A stretch of 64,000 bases of DNA, from NCBI GenBank assembly GCA_947624015.1, contig CANQIA010000001.1, positions 81,657 to 145,656 of the forward strand. The letters are read 5' to 3'. The position numbers and the translations under genes are program-made. Positions 8,802 through 17,308 of this stretch are shown one piece after another (position 1 is the stretch's first letter; each line of letters begins with the position of its first letter). The notes beneath the pieces are model-generated. The model saw only the letters and a list, made by a program, of their open reading frames with translations. It did not search any database and was not told the origin of the DNA. This DNA comes from an uncultured Clostridia bacterium (GTDB taxonomy: Bacteria; Bacillota; Clostridia; Lachnospirales; CAG-274).

Positions 8802-9668
8802 CTAAACTCTCCTGTTCCTCACATTAAGTGCCGCTACTGCCGAAAATATAAGTATTATTCCCATAAGGCTTGGGAGCGTAAGCCTTTGATGAAGTATGGA
8901 TACGCTTATAAAAACGCCTACGGCAGGCTCTATGGTAGCCAATATAGACGCCGTTCCCGATTCCACCTCGGAAAGCCCCTTTGTATAGAGCAGAAAGGGT
9001 GCCACAGTGGACACAAGCACTATAAGTACCGCAGGTATACAGCCCCGAGGACTTGAAAGCGCCGACGCCATTTCATGTATATGGCACAAGGGTACGGAAC
9101 CTATTGCCGCAAATATAAATGTGTATACCGTTACGGTAATGTGGCTGTATTTATTAAGGGCAAAGCGCCCGAATATGCTGTAAAGACCGTAGAAAAGCCC
9201 GGAACCTATACCGCATATCACACCGAAGAGTGTACCGTTTATATTGCCCTGCGCAACACCCGTTACAAGGGCGCAGCCTATCAAGGTCATTACAAGGGCG
9301 ATGATTTTTACCCCTGTGATCCTTTCATTAAAAAACAGCGCCGACAAAAACACCACAAATACCGGCGCCGTGTACAAAAGCACCACCGCTATTGCCGTTG
9401 TGCATTCGTTCATGGAAGTGAAAAGACACCAATTGAACCACACGAAGCTTATTATGCCTGTACCTATAAAGTATTTTATATCCCCTAGTTTTATTTTGAA
9501 TATGCTTTTGTCCTTAATGAAAAAAATAGCCGAAAGCACTGCCGCCGCTCCGAAACTTCTGAGAGCAACTATGCTTCCCGGAGACAGACCGCTGTTTTTA
9601 AGCTCCGTTGAGAAAAGACTTATTATGCCCCAGAGTACTGCCGCAGCCACTATGTATATGCTGTACAT
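8802..9668 (-). CDS. EamA/DMT-family transporter
   Basis: 288-residue membrane protein with about ten hydrophobic segments arranged as two EamA repeats. The first repeat begins AAAVLWGIISLFST, and the second begins around GVICGIGSGLFYGLYSIFGR. The repeated Trp/Gly-rich opening and the end-of-repeat proline helices (FERITGVK-like and HQRLTLPSLMG) are typical of drug/metabolite transporters, often exporters of amino acids or metabolites. The substrate is unknown; being first in a proline-synthesis operon makes an amino-acid role possible. The ATG at 9668 is chosen because AAAGGTGG lies just before it; the frame is open further upstream without a ribosome binding site. Confidence 0.88.
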   Translation of the reverse strand: MYSIYIVAAAVLWGIISLFSTELKNSGLSPGSIVALRSFGAAAVLSAIFFIKDKSIFKIKLGDIKYFIGTGIISFVWFNWCLFTSMNECTTAIAVVLLYTAPVFVVFLSALFFNERITGVKIIALVMTLIGCALVTGVAQGNINGTLFGVICGIGSGLFYGLYSIFGRFALNKYSHITVTVYTFIFAAIGSVPLCHIHEMASALSSPRGCIPAVLIVLVSTVAPFLLYTKGLSEVESGTASILATIEPAVGVFISVSILHQRLTLPSLMGIILIFSAVAALNVRNRRV

Positions 9669-9695
9669 AATACTACCACCTTTTTGCTTCATATC

Positions 9696-9724
9696 AATAT
9701 AGCATATTTTTATATCCATTACAA
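9696..9724 (-). promoter_or_regulatory. promoter of the eamA-proB-proA-sfsA block
   Basis: Minus strand TTGTAA (9719-9724), 17 bases, TATATT (9696-9701), with the transporter start about 30 bases downstream. Confidence 0.6.
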
Positions 9725-9816
9725 TAAAAAAAATTTGAATTTTTTTAGGTGGACCTGCAATATTTTTCCCTTCGTGCATAGAATTGAAATGTATTCAGAA
9801 TTTGGAGGTAACTTAT

Positions 9817-10008
9817 ATGGGTTGCGGTAACAACAATACTTTATGGATCATCATTATTCTTCTTTTCTGCTGCGGTAACAACAACGGAGTAGGTAATCTT
9901 TTCGGCGGCTGCGGAAACAACGACTGTTCATGGATCATCATCCTGATACTCCTTTTCTGCTGCTGCGGGAATAATGGCATAGGCGGCATTTGCGACAACA
10001 AGTGCTGA
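9817..10008 (+). CDS. small Cys-rich hydrophobic protein with CGNN repeats
   Basis: 63 residues built from two near-identical units: MGCGNNN-TLWIIIILLFCCGNNNG and GGCGNND-CSWIIILILLFCCCGNNG, ending GGICDNKC. Each unit has a Trp-led run of Ile/Leu framed by Cys-Gly-Asn-Asn. Similar short clostridial proteins carry annotations such as chorion-class high-cysteine protein; no function is known to me. The ATG at 9817 follows TTTGGAGGTAAC, an excellent ribosome binding site, and is preferred over an upstream in-frame ATG at 9784 that lacks one. The gene stands alone between eamA and the hairpin-rich spacer ahead of secA. Confidence 0.8.
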   Translation: MGCGNNNTLWIIIILLFCCGNNNGVGNLFGGCGNNDCSWIIILILLFCCCGNNGIGGICDNKC

Positions 10009-10017
10009 TGTATTGTT

Positions 10018-10038
10018 GGGGGTCTCGCTGAGACCCTT
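10018..10038 (+). repeat. 21-bp direct repeat, copy 1 (GGGTCTC hairpin)
   Basis: GGGTCTC-GCT-GAGACCC hairpin just behind the small Cys-rich gene. The same 21 bases recur at 10280-10300, so the two copies bracket a 241-base hairpin-rich segment. Copy 1 is followed by only two T residues, so it is a poor terminator by itself. Confidence 0.85.
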
Positions 10039-10040
10039 CA

Positions 10041-10097
10041 GCGTGTCGATTTTATCGACACGCTTGAAAGAAATGCCTAAAGACATTTCTTTCAGTT
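10041..10097. repeat. REP-like double-hairpin element, copy A
   Basis: First hairpin GCGTGTCGAT-TTT-ATCGACACGC (10 bp, perfect), then TT, then a second stem GAAAGAAATG...CATTTCTTTC. The same two-hairpin unit occurs near 14267, 56328 and 62131. Confidence 0.85.
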
Positions 10098-10279
10098 ATC
10101 TAAGGAAGAAACCAGCCGTGTTTTCCGCAATTTAGACATAAATGCCTAAATTACAGAAAAGTTCCTGTCCTCAGGCGGGCAAAGCTCGCCTTGCGGATTA
10201 GAGTCTGCGACGCTTTTTTTCAAGCTGTTCTTTATTCTAATTCATGTTTACTGTCAAAATATTGTTTTTTCGACAGTCT
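10098..10279. other. hairpin-rich spacer without a gene
   Basis: No credible reading frame. It holds several potential stems: AATTTAG...CTAAATT (about 10120-10153), AGGCGGGC-AAA-GCTCGCCT (about 10174-10193) and ACTGTC...GACAGT near the right end. It could be part of the mobile repeat or encode a structured RNA. I do not recognise tmRNA, 6S or SRP RNA in it. Confidence 0.4.
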
Positions 10280-10304
10280 GGGGGTCTCGCTGAGACCCTT
10301 TTTC
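10280..10304 (+). terminator. terminator formed by copy 2 of the 21-bp repeat
   Basis: GGGTCTC-GCT-GAGACCC hairpin followed by TTTTTTCC. This copy has a proper T tract and probably is the original terminator of the small Cys-rich gene, now separated from it by 241 bases. Confidence 0.75.
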
Positions 10305-10341
10305 CTTTTCATTAAGAAAAACGAAAAATTGCAAATAGCTA

Positions 10342-10371
10342 TTGCATACACTATACAAAATCTGTTATTAT
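10342..10371 (+). promoter_or_regulatory. probable secA promoter
   Basis: TTGCAT (10342-10347), 18-base spacer, TATTAT (10366-10371), about 55 bases ahead of the secA start. Confidence 0.5.
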
Positions 10372-10425
10372 ATATAATGATGATTTATGTTTAAATAAGC
10401 TATATAATACAGAGGTGTAACTATA

Positions 10426-13020
10426 ATGAGTTTTTTAGAAAAGATATTCGGCAATTACAGTGAAAAAGAAATAAAAAAGATAATGCCCATAGTAAAGCAG
10501 ATCAATTCCCTTGAGCCAAGGTTCGAGGCTTATTCCGACGAACAGCTCAGAGCTATGACGGATGAATTCAAGGACAGGCTTGCCAAAGGCGAGACTCTTG
10601 ACGATATACTACCCGAGGCATACGCCGTTGTAAGAGAGGCATCCAAGAGGGTGCTTGGCTTAAGGCATTTTGATGTACAGATGATAGGCGGTATAGTGCT
10701 TCATCAGGGACGTATAGCGGAAATGAAAACAGGCGAAGGTAAAACTCTTGTTTCCACCTGTCCCGCATATCTTAATGCTCTTACGGGCAAAGGCGTGCAT
10801 ATTGTGACCGTCAACGAATACCTTGCCAAGAGAGATGCCGAGGAAATGGGAAAGGTACATCAATTCCTGGGACTGACCGTAGGCGTTATTTTCCACGACC
10901 AGGAGAGACCCGAACGCCAGGAGGCATACAACAGCGATATTACCTATGCTACGAACAATGAGCTTGGCTTTGACTATCTGAGAGACAATATGGTAGTTTA
11001 TGAAAAGGATCTTGTGCAGAGAGGACTTCCCTTTGCCATTATAGACGAGGTGGACTCAATACTTATAGACGAAGCAAGGACTCCCCTTATCATTTCAGGT
11101 CAGTCAGACAAGTCTACCAAACTCTATGAGCTGGCGGATATATTCGTAAAGGGACTTACAAAAGGTCGTATATTGAACGAAGACGAGGCTATGAACCCTC
11201 TTATGCGTGAAGAGCTTAAAGAGGAAGGGGATTTCGTAGTTGACGAGAAGGGAAAGACATCCACGCTTACTCAGGAAGGCGTTGCCAAGGCTGAAAAATT
11301 CTTTAATGTGGAAAATCTTTCGGACCCCGACAATATGGCGCTCCAGCACCATATAAACAATGCCCTTAAAGCAAACTACAATATGTTCAAGGATAAGGAC
11401 TATGTTACGGAAAACGACAAAGGCGAGCCTGAGATCGTAATAGTAGATACCTTTACAGGTCGTATGATGCCGGGACGAAGATATTCCGACGGACTTCATC
11501 AGGCAATAGAGGCTAAGGAGCATCTGGAGGTAAAGAGAGAGAGCAAGACCCTTGCTACTATCACTTTCCAGAACTTTTTCAATAAATATGAAAAGAAATC
11601 GGGAATGACAGGTACCGCTCAGACAGAGGAGCAGGAATTCAGAGCAATATACGGTATGGACGTTGTGTGCATACCTACCAACGAACCCGTTATCCGCAAG
11701 GACTGGAACGATGTTGTATACCAGACCGAAAAGGCTAAGTTCAATGCGGTGGTAAAAGAGGTATTGGAATCTCACGAAAAGGGACAGCCTGTGCTTGTAG
11801 GTACCGTAAATATAGAAATTTCGGAAATGCTTGGCAATATGCTCAAGCGTCAGGGCGTAAAGTGCGAGGTACTCAATGCCAAGAACCACAGACGTGAGGC
11901 GGAGATAGTTGCCAAGGCAGGAGAAATGGGAGCTGTTACCATAGCCACCAACATGGCAGGTAGAGGTACCGATATAAAGCTTGGCGAAGGCGTTGTGGAA
12001 ACAGGCGGTCTTAAGATAATAGGCACCGAAAGACATGAATCCAGACGTATAGACAACCAGTTAAGAGGTCGTTCTGGACGTCAGGGCGATCCGGGCGAAT
12101 CCAGATTTTACTTATCTCTTGAGGACGAGCTTCTGAGACTTTTCGGCTCCGAAAAGACGGGAGCCATGATAGCAAAGCTGGGTCTTCCCGAGGACGAGCC
12201 TATTGAGGCGGGTCTTCTTTCAAAAACTATTGAAAATGCCCAGAAAAAGGTAGAGGGCAACAATTTCTCAGCCAGAAAAAGGCTCCTTGACTACGATCAG
12301 GTAAACAACGAGCAAAGAGAAATAATATATGCCCAAAGACGTGAGGTGCTTTCAGGCACGGATATCAAGGACAAGATACTTAATATGGCGCACTCGGTCA
12401 TACAGCGTCTTGTAGATACCTACTGTACAGACGAACAGGATACTACGGTATGGGATATGGCAGGACTTAACGAAAAGCTGAGAGATATATTTGCCTTTTC
12501 TGAGTTTTTCAAGCTTTCCGATGAGGACAAGGACAATATCACAAAGGAAATGCTTGTTGAAAGGATATATTCAAAGGCTCTTGAAATATATTCCGCAAAG
12601 GAAGAGGAATTCGGCAGCGAAATGATGAGAGAGCTGGAGAGGGTAATTACTCTTAAGGTAGTGGACAGCAAGTGGATGGATCATATAGACGATATGGATC
12701 AGATGCGACAGGGCATTATGCTTCGTTCCTATGCCCAGAGGGATCCTCTTATCGACTATCAGTTCATAAGCTATGATATGTTTGAGGAGCTCAACCGCAA
12801 CATACAGTCCGATATTGTAAAGGGAATGTATCATGTAAGGGTAGTCGTTCCCGACGAAGAGCCTAAGAGAGAGCAGGTAGCTCAGCCTATGGCTACAAAC
12901 AGGGACGATTCCGCAGCCAATACTCCTACCGTAAGAAAGGAAGCCAAAATAGGCAGGAACGATCCTTGCCCCTGCGGCAGCGGTAAGAAGTACAAGCATT
13001 GCTGCGGCAGAAGCGCATAG
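10426..13020 (+). CDS. secA: preprotein translocase ATPase SecA
   Basis: Motor of the Sec export pathway. 864 residues, standard length. Walker A in [12 protein letters not shown] (about 98-109), the DEAD-like box [21 protein letters not shown], the preprotein-crosslinking region, [15 protein letters not shown], and [13 protein letters not shown] of the second ATPase lobe are all present. The C-terminus ends in the SEC-C zinc motif [13 protein letters not shown] (Cys848, 850, 859 and 860), the SecB or ribosome contact. The ribosome binding site AGAGGTG lies eight bases upstream. prfB follows after a small hairpin, the common secA-prfB order of Firmicutes. Confidence 0.98.
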   Translation: MSFLEKIFGNYSEKEIKKIMPIVKQINSLEPRFEAYSDEQLRAMTDEFKDRLAKGETLDDILPEAYAVVREASKRVLGLRHFDVQMIGGIVLHQGRIAEMKTGEGKTLVSTCPAYLNALTGKGVHIVTVNEYLAKRDAEEMGKVHQFLGLTVGVIFHDQERPERQEAYNSDITYATNNELGFDYLRDNMVVYEKDLVQRGLPFAIIDEVDSILIDEARTPLIISGQSDKSTKLYELADIFVKGLTKGRILNEDEAMNPLMREELKEEGDFVVDEKGKTSTLTQEGVAKAEKFFNVENLSDPDNMALQHHINNALKANYNMFKDKDYVTENDKGEPEIVIVDTFTGRMMPGRRYSDGLHQAIEAKEHLEVKRESKTLATITFQNFFNKYEKKSGMTGTAQTEEQEFRAIYGMDVVCIPTNEPVIRKDWNDVVYQTEKAKFNAVVKEVLESHEKGQPVLVGTVNIEISEMLGNMLKRQGVKCEVLNAKNHRREAEIVAKAGEMGAVTIATNMAGRGTDIKLGEGVVETGGLKIIGTERHESRRIDNQLRGRSGRQGDPGESRFYLSLEDELLRLFGSEKTGAMIAKLGLPEDEPIEAGLLSKTIENAQKKVEGNNFSARKRLLDYDQVNNEQREIIYAQRREVLSGTDIKDKILNMAHSVIQRLVDTYCTDEQDTTVWDMAGLNEKLRDIFAFSEFFKLSDEDKDNITKEMLVERIYSKALEIYSAKEEEFGSEMMRELERVITLKVVDSKWMDHIDDMDQMRQGIMLRSYAQRDPLIDYQFISYDMFEELNRNIQSDIVKGMYHVRVVVPDEEPKREQVAQPMATNRDDSAANTPTVRKEAKIGRNDPCPCGSGKKYKHCCGRSA

Positions 13021-13032
13021 AATAATGTATAT

Positions 13033-13054
13033 AAGGGGCTTTACAGCCCCTTTT
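13033..13054 (+). terminator. weak hairpin between secA and prfB
   Basis: AAGGGGCT-TTAC-AGCCCCTT, an 8-bp perfect stem ending in TTTT. The short T tract suggests partial termination, leaving some read-through into prfB. Confidence 0.5.
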
Positions 13055-13091
13055 GGTCAGTGTTTATATTATAATAAAAAGGAATGATACC

Positions 13092-14198
13092 ATGATACTG
13101 GAGCTTGAACAAATGGCGTCAGAACTTGCGTCATATTCCGCAAGCGTTAAAGAGCTTGCGGATTCCCTGCACATAGACGAGGCAAGGGAAAAGGTGGATG
13201 AGCTGGAGGAAATAGCCGCAGATCCCGATTTCTGGAACGATATGGATAAGGCGCAGGCTATACTGCAGCAGACAAAGCAGCTCAAAAACAAGATAGAAGG
13301 CTACGAGGGGCTTGTTTCCGACTATGAGGATCTTATGACCATTATCGATATGGGCAATGAAGAAAATGACGAAAGCATCGTGCCCGAGGCTAAGGAATTA
13401 AGAACCAAGTTTGAAGAAAAATATGAGCATTTCAGAATATCAACGCTTCTTACAGGACAGTACGATCACTGCAATGCCATAGTTACGCTGCATTCGGGCG
13501 CAGGCGGAACAGAGGCGTGCGACTGGGTATCCATGCTGTACAGAATGTACACCAGGTGGGTCGAAAGAGAGGGCTTCGGCTTTGAGCTTATGGACTATCT
13601 GGAGGGAGACGAAGCAGGCATAAAATCTGTTACATTTATGGTAACGGGAGAAAATGCTTACGGCTATTTAAAGGGCGAAAAGGGTATACATCGCCTTGTG
13701 CGTATATCTCCCTTCGATTCTAACGGCAGACGGCACACATCCTTTGCAAGCTGCGACGTTATGCCCGAAATAGACGAGGATATAGAAATAGATATCGATC
13801 CCGACGATCTGAGGATAGATACATACCGTTCAAGCGGTGCAGGCGGTCAGCACGTCAACAAGACATCCTCAGCCATAAGGATCACTCATATCCCTACAAA
13901 CATTGTGGTACAGTGCCAGAATGAAAGAAGTCAGTTCCAAAATAAGGATATGGCTATGAAAATGCTCAGAGCAAAGCTGTATGAGCTTAAGCTTAAGGAA
14001 CAGGGACAGATGCTGGAGGATATAAGAGGCGAGGTAAAGGATATTGCATGGGGTTCTCAGATACGCAGCTATGTATTCCATCCCTATAATATGATAAAGG
14101 ATCACAGAACGGGAGCCGAGACCGCCAATGTCCAGCCTGTTATGGACGGGGATCTGGAAATGTATATAAATGCTTATTTAAAGTGGATAAACGGATAA
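13092..14198 (+). CDS. prfB: peptide chain release factor 2
   Basis: Recognises UGA and UAA at the ribosomal A site. 368 residues from the ATG at 13092, which has AAGGA before it; the frame is open upstream but without a binding site. The tripeptide anticodon SPF (RISPFDSNGR) identifies RF2 rather than RF1, and the catalytic GGQ stands in SSGAGGQHVNKTSSA. Most bacteria have an in-frame UGA and +1 programmed frameshift near codon 25. Here the frame reads straight through ELASYSASVKELADSL with no UGA, so the autoregulatory frameshift is missing. A strong terminator closes the unit. Confidence 0.97.
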   Translation: MILELEQMASELASYSASVKELADSLHIDEAREKVDELEEIAADPDFWNDMDKAQAILQQTKQLKNKIEGYEGLVSDYEDLMTIIDMGNEENDESIVPEAKELRTKFEEKYEHFRISTLLTGQYDHCNAIVTLHSGAGGTEACDWVSMLYRMYTRWVEREGFGFELMDYLEGDEAGIKSVTFMVTGENAYGYLKGEKGIHRLVRISPFDSNGRRHTSFASCDVMPEIDEDIEIDIDPDDLRIDTYRSSGAGGQHVNKTSSAIRITHIPTNIVVQCQNERSQFQNKDMAMKMLRAKLYELKLKEQGQMLEDIRGEVKDIAWGSQIRSYVFHPYNMIKDHRTGAETANVQPVMDGDLEMYINAYLKWING

Positions 14199-14242
14199 CT
14201 CCCGGGATATGGTAAGGAAGCTATATTGATATCTTTAATTAT

Positions 14243-14266
14243 AACCTCCCCTTTGGGGAGGTTTTT
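14243..14266 (+). terminator. prfB terminator
   Basis: AACCTCCCC-TTT-GGGGAGGTT, 9-bp stem, followed by TTTG. A REP-like element begins directly after it. Confidence 0.85.
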
Positions 14267-14319
14267 GCGTGTCGATAAAATCGACACGCTTGAAAGAAAT
14301 GTCTAAAGACATTTCTTTC
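14267..14319. repeat. REP-like double-hairpin element, copy B
   Basis: GCGTGTCGAT-AAA-ATCGACACGC followed by GAAAGAAATGTC-TAAA-GACATTTCTTTC, both stems perfect (10 and 12 bp). This is the most symmetric of the four copies and abuts the prfB terminator. Confidence 0.9.
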
Positions 14320-14360
14320 AGTTAGCTATGGCAGAGAGGTCAAAGCCCCGTTTTATAGCG

Positions 14361-14681
14361 CTAAATCCTTAACAACAGCATATAAAGTATAGTACCCGCC
14401 GCAATACTGAGCATGGTATTTCTGAATTTATAATGCAGGGCGATCACGGTAAAGGCGGATATTATTTCGGCAAGACCGTGCATACCCGATAAAAAATCAA
14501 TATCCTTGAAGCAATATACCACAATGGCAGTTATAAGCGCAGGGGGAAGATATTTGCCCAGATACATTATTATGGGCGCAGGCTTTTCGCCTCTGCCGAA
14601 TACCACAAAGGGAAAAAGCCTTGTGGAAAATGTAATGACTGCCATAAGAGCTATTGCTGCGCACAGCTTAGTCGTTGTCAT
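14361..14681 (-). CDS. azlD: AzlD-family branched-chain amino-acid export subunit
   Basis: 106-residue membrane protein with three to four hydrophobic segments: LCAAIALMAVITFSTRLFPF (the FxxRxxPF signature of AzlD), YLPPALITAIVVYC, and a C-terminal LSIAAGTILYMLLLRI. Works with AzlC, whose gene overlaps it by 14 bases upstream. The ATG at 14681 is used; a TTG three codons earlier is also possible. The pair exports branched-chain amino acids or analogues in characterised relatives. Confidence 0.85.
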   Translation of the reverse strand: MTTTKLCAAIALMAVITFSTRLFPFVVFGRGEKPAPIIMYLGKYLPPALITAIVVYCFKDIDFLSGMHGLAEIISAFTVIALHYKFRNTMLSIAAGTILYMLLLRI

Positions 14682-15363
14682 TTTTACCAAAACCTTTCTT
14701 ATGTAATATCAAAAGCGTTATAACGGAAAGAACGGCTCCGCCAAGAAGCATATTGCTTTTGCCCAGCACAAGCATAGCCGCAAGAGCCGAAACGCCGCCT
14801 ACTATAAAGGGTATCTTTGAGTTGAACGCCCTTGCCTGGTCTGTAAGTATAACAAGGAAAAGAGCCGTCATGGCAAAGTCCAGTCCCGTTGTATCGAACT
14901 TTACAACGCTGCCGAAAACTGCGCCAAGCGTACAGCCTGCTATCCAACTCAACTGATTTATCAAGGACACAAGAAATATATACCGATCTTCTCTTACATC
15001 GGCAGGATATTCGGTGCCTGTCAGCAGAGCGTAGGTCTCGTCTGTAAGGGCAAATATAAGATAAGGCTTCTTTTTACCTGTTTTATTAAACCTTTCTATA
15101 AGGGATATACCATAGAACAGGTGCTTGGAATTTATTAAAAATGTAGTTATTATTATAGTCAAAAACGATGCGTTGTTCTTTATAAAATCTACTGCTATAT
15201 ACTGTCCCGCTCCCGCATACATGGTCACAGCCATAATAAACGAGGCTATGACTCCACGACCTATGGCGCTCATCATAAGACCGAATGCAAAGCCTGAGGG
15301 CAGATAACCCAGTATTACAGGCATAGAAGTCTTGACAGCATATTTAAGTGTCTTAATATCCAT
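14668..15363 (-). CDS. azlC: AzlC-family branched-chain amino-acid exporter
   Basis: 231 residues, mostly membrane-embedded. The opening SMPVILGYLPSGFAFGLMM is the AzlC signature, followed by YAGAGQYIAVDFI and the conserved INSKHLFYG and FALTDETYALL segments. Together with AzlD it forms a two-subunit exporter. GAGGAAGAG precedes the ATG. The restriction-endonuclease gene ends only 37 bases upstream on the same strand, so the RM pair appears to have been inserted between dnaE and this unit. Confidence 0.92.
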   Translation of the reverse strand: MDIKTLKYAVKTSMPVILGYLPSGFAFGLMMSAIGRGVIASFIMAVTMYAGAGQYIAVDFIKNNASFLTIIITTFLINSKHLFYGISLIERFNKTGKKKPYLIFALTDETYALLTGTEYPADVREDRYIFLVSLINQLSWIAGCTLGAVFGSVVKFDTTGLDFAMTALFLVILTDQARAFNSKIPFIVGGVSALAAMLVLGKSNMLLGGAVLSVITLLILHKKGFGKNDND

Positions 15364-15400
15364 TTTACTCTTCCTCTGCGTATAAATAAGTTATAATTTT

Positions 15401-16213
15401 TTATTTTACAAATCCGATATATGTGCTGAAACCAAGCATATATATTGCCATAGCAACAGACAGATCATTAGATTCGATATTTTGTTCTTTTGCAATCTTC
15501 ATTATATCCTTTATTACCGTATCCTGAGGTATAAGTGAGGATTTTTCGCTATTAACTATATCTTGTATTACTTTGGGAAGCACAACACACATTTGATAAA
15601 AAGCATCATCTTCTCCTGTGACCAAAGAATAAAACTTATCAATACTTACTCTGCGTATCAATTTGTGTCCCATTTTAACTTTATCAACAGTTGGCTCCCA
15701 CTTGATATCTTGTGATTGTTTGGCAATTACTTCAACAAGAAAACAGGCACAGTCATCATCTTTTAATAACTGGTTTTGCATTTTAATGAATGTTTTACCC
15801 GATGATGAGGAATTCATAGTATTATGTTTATTTTTCATCTCAACATAAACCGTTTTTACAATACTTCCATCGACTAATTTTATTCCGTTTTCATCTCTGT
15901 AAATTACATCCCAGCCGCCTTCTTTACCATTCTGAGGGACATGACAATTCTTGATATATTTAAATATTCCTTGATGAAAGTAACCAATATCATTGTTATT
16001 TGATTTATCCCTTTGTCTGAATATCTCATTGCTTATAATTTCTTCCCATGTTGAGCCATATACTGTTTTATCAAAAATCAGTTTAATGGGATCAATATGA
16101 TTTTTATTAAATTTTTTTAAATCATAAGGTTTTAATTTTTCGCCATATTTTTTTATTGTATTATGAACATGTGTCCTAAAATTTGCTTCGCTTATAAATT
16201 GTAAATTCCACAT
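15401..16213 (-). CDS. type II restriction endonuclease, Eco47II-like
   Basis: 270 residues. I recognise the general layout of the Eco47II/Sau96I family (GGNCC cutters): conserved NKNHIDPIKLIFDKTVYG, EIFRQRDKSNNNDIGYFHQ and the catalytic core EGGWDVIY ... VYVEMKNKHNT, in which Asp102, Glu125 and Lys127 form a PD-(D/E)xK centre. Its ATG overlaps the methyltransferase stop by one base (TAATG), so the two are translated together, modification first. Base composition is more AT-rich than the neighbouring housekeeping genes, which points to horizontal acquisition. Recognition specificity is inferred from family resemblance only. Confidence 0.8.
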   Translation of the reverse strand: MWNLQFISEANFRTHVHNTIKKYGEKLKPYDLKKFNKNHIDPIKLIFDKTVYGSTWEEIISNEIFRQRDKSNNNDIGYFHQGIFKYIKNCHVPQNGKEGGWDVIYRDENGIKLVDGSIVKTVYVEMKNKHNTMNSSSSGKTFIKMQNQLLKDDDCACFLVEVIAKQSQDIKWEPTVDKVKMGHKLIRRVSIDKFYSLVTGEDDAFYQMCVVLPKVIQDIVNSEKSSLIPQDTVIKDIMKIAKEQNIESNDLSVAMAIYMLGFSTYIGFVK

Positions 16214-17262
16214 TATAAATAGTCTAACCCTTCTTTAATTTTTATTCCTATCTCATATGCCATGTTTACCGGTACCGCATTTCCTACTTGTTTATATTGT
16301 TGACCTATGCTTCCGCAAAATTTCCAATCGTCGGGAAAGCTTTGGCAACGTGCATTTTCCCTTATGGTAAAAGGTCTTGCCTCTAAAGGGTGGCATCGGT
16401 CGGTTTGCTTTTGACTTGGCGATGTAAGTACAGCAAGTGAAGGCTCGTCTAAACTTAATCGCCTCAGTATTCCGGTTCTGCCGCCTTCCATATTCCAACA
16501 GCTTTTCATATACTCTTTTGCAATATCCTCAGGTATATCTTTCCAATATCCTCCGGGAGGAACCAGTTCAAAAATTGCTTTTTTATATTCGGAATAGGGA
16601 ATTCCCTCACTTTTGGGGCAGTCCAGTAATATATCTCTGAGAACCGGCTTATATTTATGTGGTTTCGGAAAACTAAATTTAATTTTATCTGCCAAATCGT
16701 TTCTTATTCCGATAGTAATAAGCCGTTCTCTTTTTTGAGCCACACCATAATCCCAAGCGTTTAAAACCTTGATCTGTGATTTGGATATTTTATAGCCTGC
16801 TTCTTTAAATATATTAAGTATAGTTTTATATGTTTTACCGTTGTCATGGGTCAGCAATCCTCTGACATTTTCAAATAAAAACATTTTAGGCTGTAATTTT
16901 TCTAAAAAAAGTGCATAATGGTAAAATAATGTTCCTCGTGCGTCTTCAAGCCCCAATCTTTTTCCGGCATAAGAAAAGGATTGACAAGGAGCGCCGCCGG
17001 ACAATAGATCGAGTTCGCCTTTTTTTATACCGAAATATTTTTCAAGATCAAGGCAAGATATGTTTTTGATATCATCACAAATAACATTCCAGTATGGACG
17101 GTTGCATTTAAGTGTGTTTGCGGCATCCTTATCCAATTCTATTAAAGACAAAGTGTTAAAGCCTGCTTTTTCTATTCCCAATGCTAAGCCTCCGGCACCT
17201 GCAAATAATTCTATTGTTGTAGGTTTGTATTCATTTTCGGTTGCATTTTTTACAATTTCCAT
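16213..17262 (-). CDS. C5-cytosine DNA methyltransferase
   Basis: Modification partner of the endonuclease. About 349 residues with all main m5C motifs: motif I ELFAGAGGLALGIEKAGF (18-35), motif IV GGAPCQSFSYAGKR with catalytic Cys93, motif VI FENVRG (131), motif VIII VAQKRERL (about 175-182), and the C-terminal QVGNAVPV motif X. The target-recognition region (GRTGILRRLSLDEPSLAVLT and following) resembles GGNCC or GGCC enzymes. Two starts are possible, GTG at 17271 or ATG at 17262; GGGTGAT sits correctly for the ATG, which is used here. A promoter overlaps the dnaE 3' end. Confidence 0.93.
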   Translation of the reverse strand: MEIVKNATENEYKPTTIELFAGAGGLALGIEKAGFNTLSLIELDKDAANTLKCNRPYWNVICDDIKNISCLDLEKYFGIKKGELDLLSGGAPCQSFSYAGKRLGLEDARGTLFYHYALFLEKLQPKMFLFENVRGLLTHDNGKTYKTILNIFKEAGYKISKSQIKVLNAWDYGVAQKRERLITIGIRNDLADKIKFSFPKPHKYKPVLRDILLDCPKSEGIPYSEYKKAIFELVPPGGYWKDIPEDIAKEYMKSCWNMEGGRTGILRRLSLDEPSLAVLTSPSQKQTDRCHPLEARPFTIRENARCQSFPDDWKFCGSIGQQYKQVGNAVPVNMAYEIGIKIKEGLDYL

Positions 17263-17279
17263 ATTAATCACCCATGGTT

Positions 17280-17308
17280 ATAATAAATATACCTTTATTT
17301 TACCACAA
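17280..17308 (-). promoter_or_regulatory. promoter of the RM pair
   Basis: Minus strand TTGTGG (17303-17308), 17 bases, TATTAT (17280-17285). The -35 element lies within the last codons of dnaE and the -10 just behind its stop, so the acquired genes carry or use their own start signal. Confidence 0.5.

Noticed and set aside
10039..10279. Possible tmRNA, 6S or SRP RNA in the spacer before secA
   Set aside because: No tag reading frame, acceptor stem, 6S open bubble or SRP GGAA/GNAR core could be found.
11104..12036. 310-codon open frame opposite secA
   Set aside because: Shadow of conserved secA codons; no ribosome binding site or recognisable sequence.
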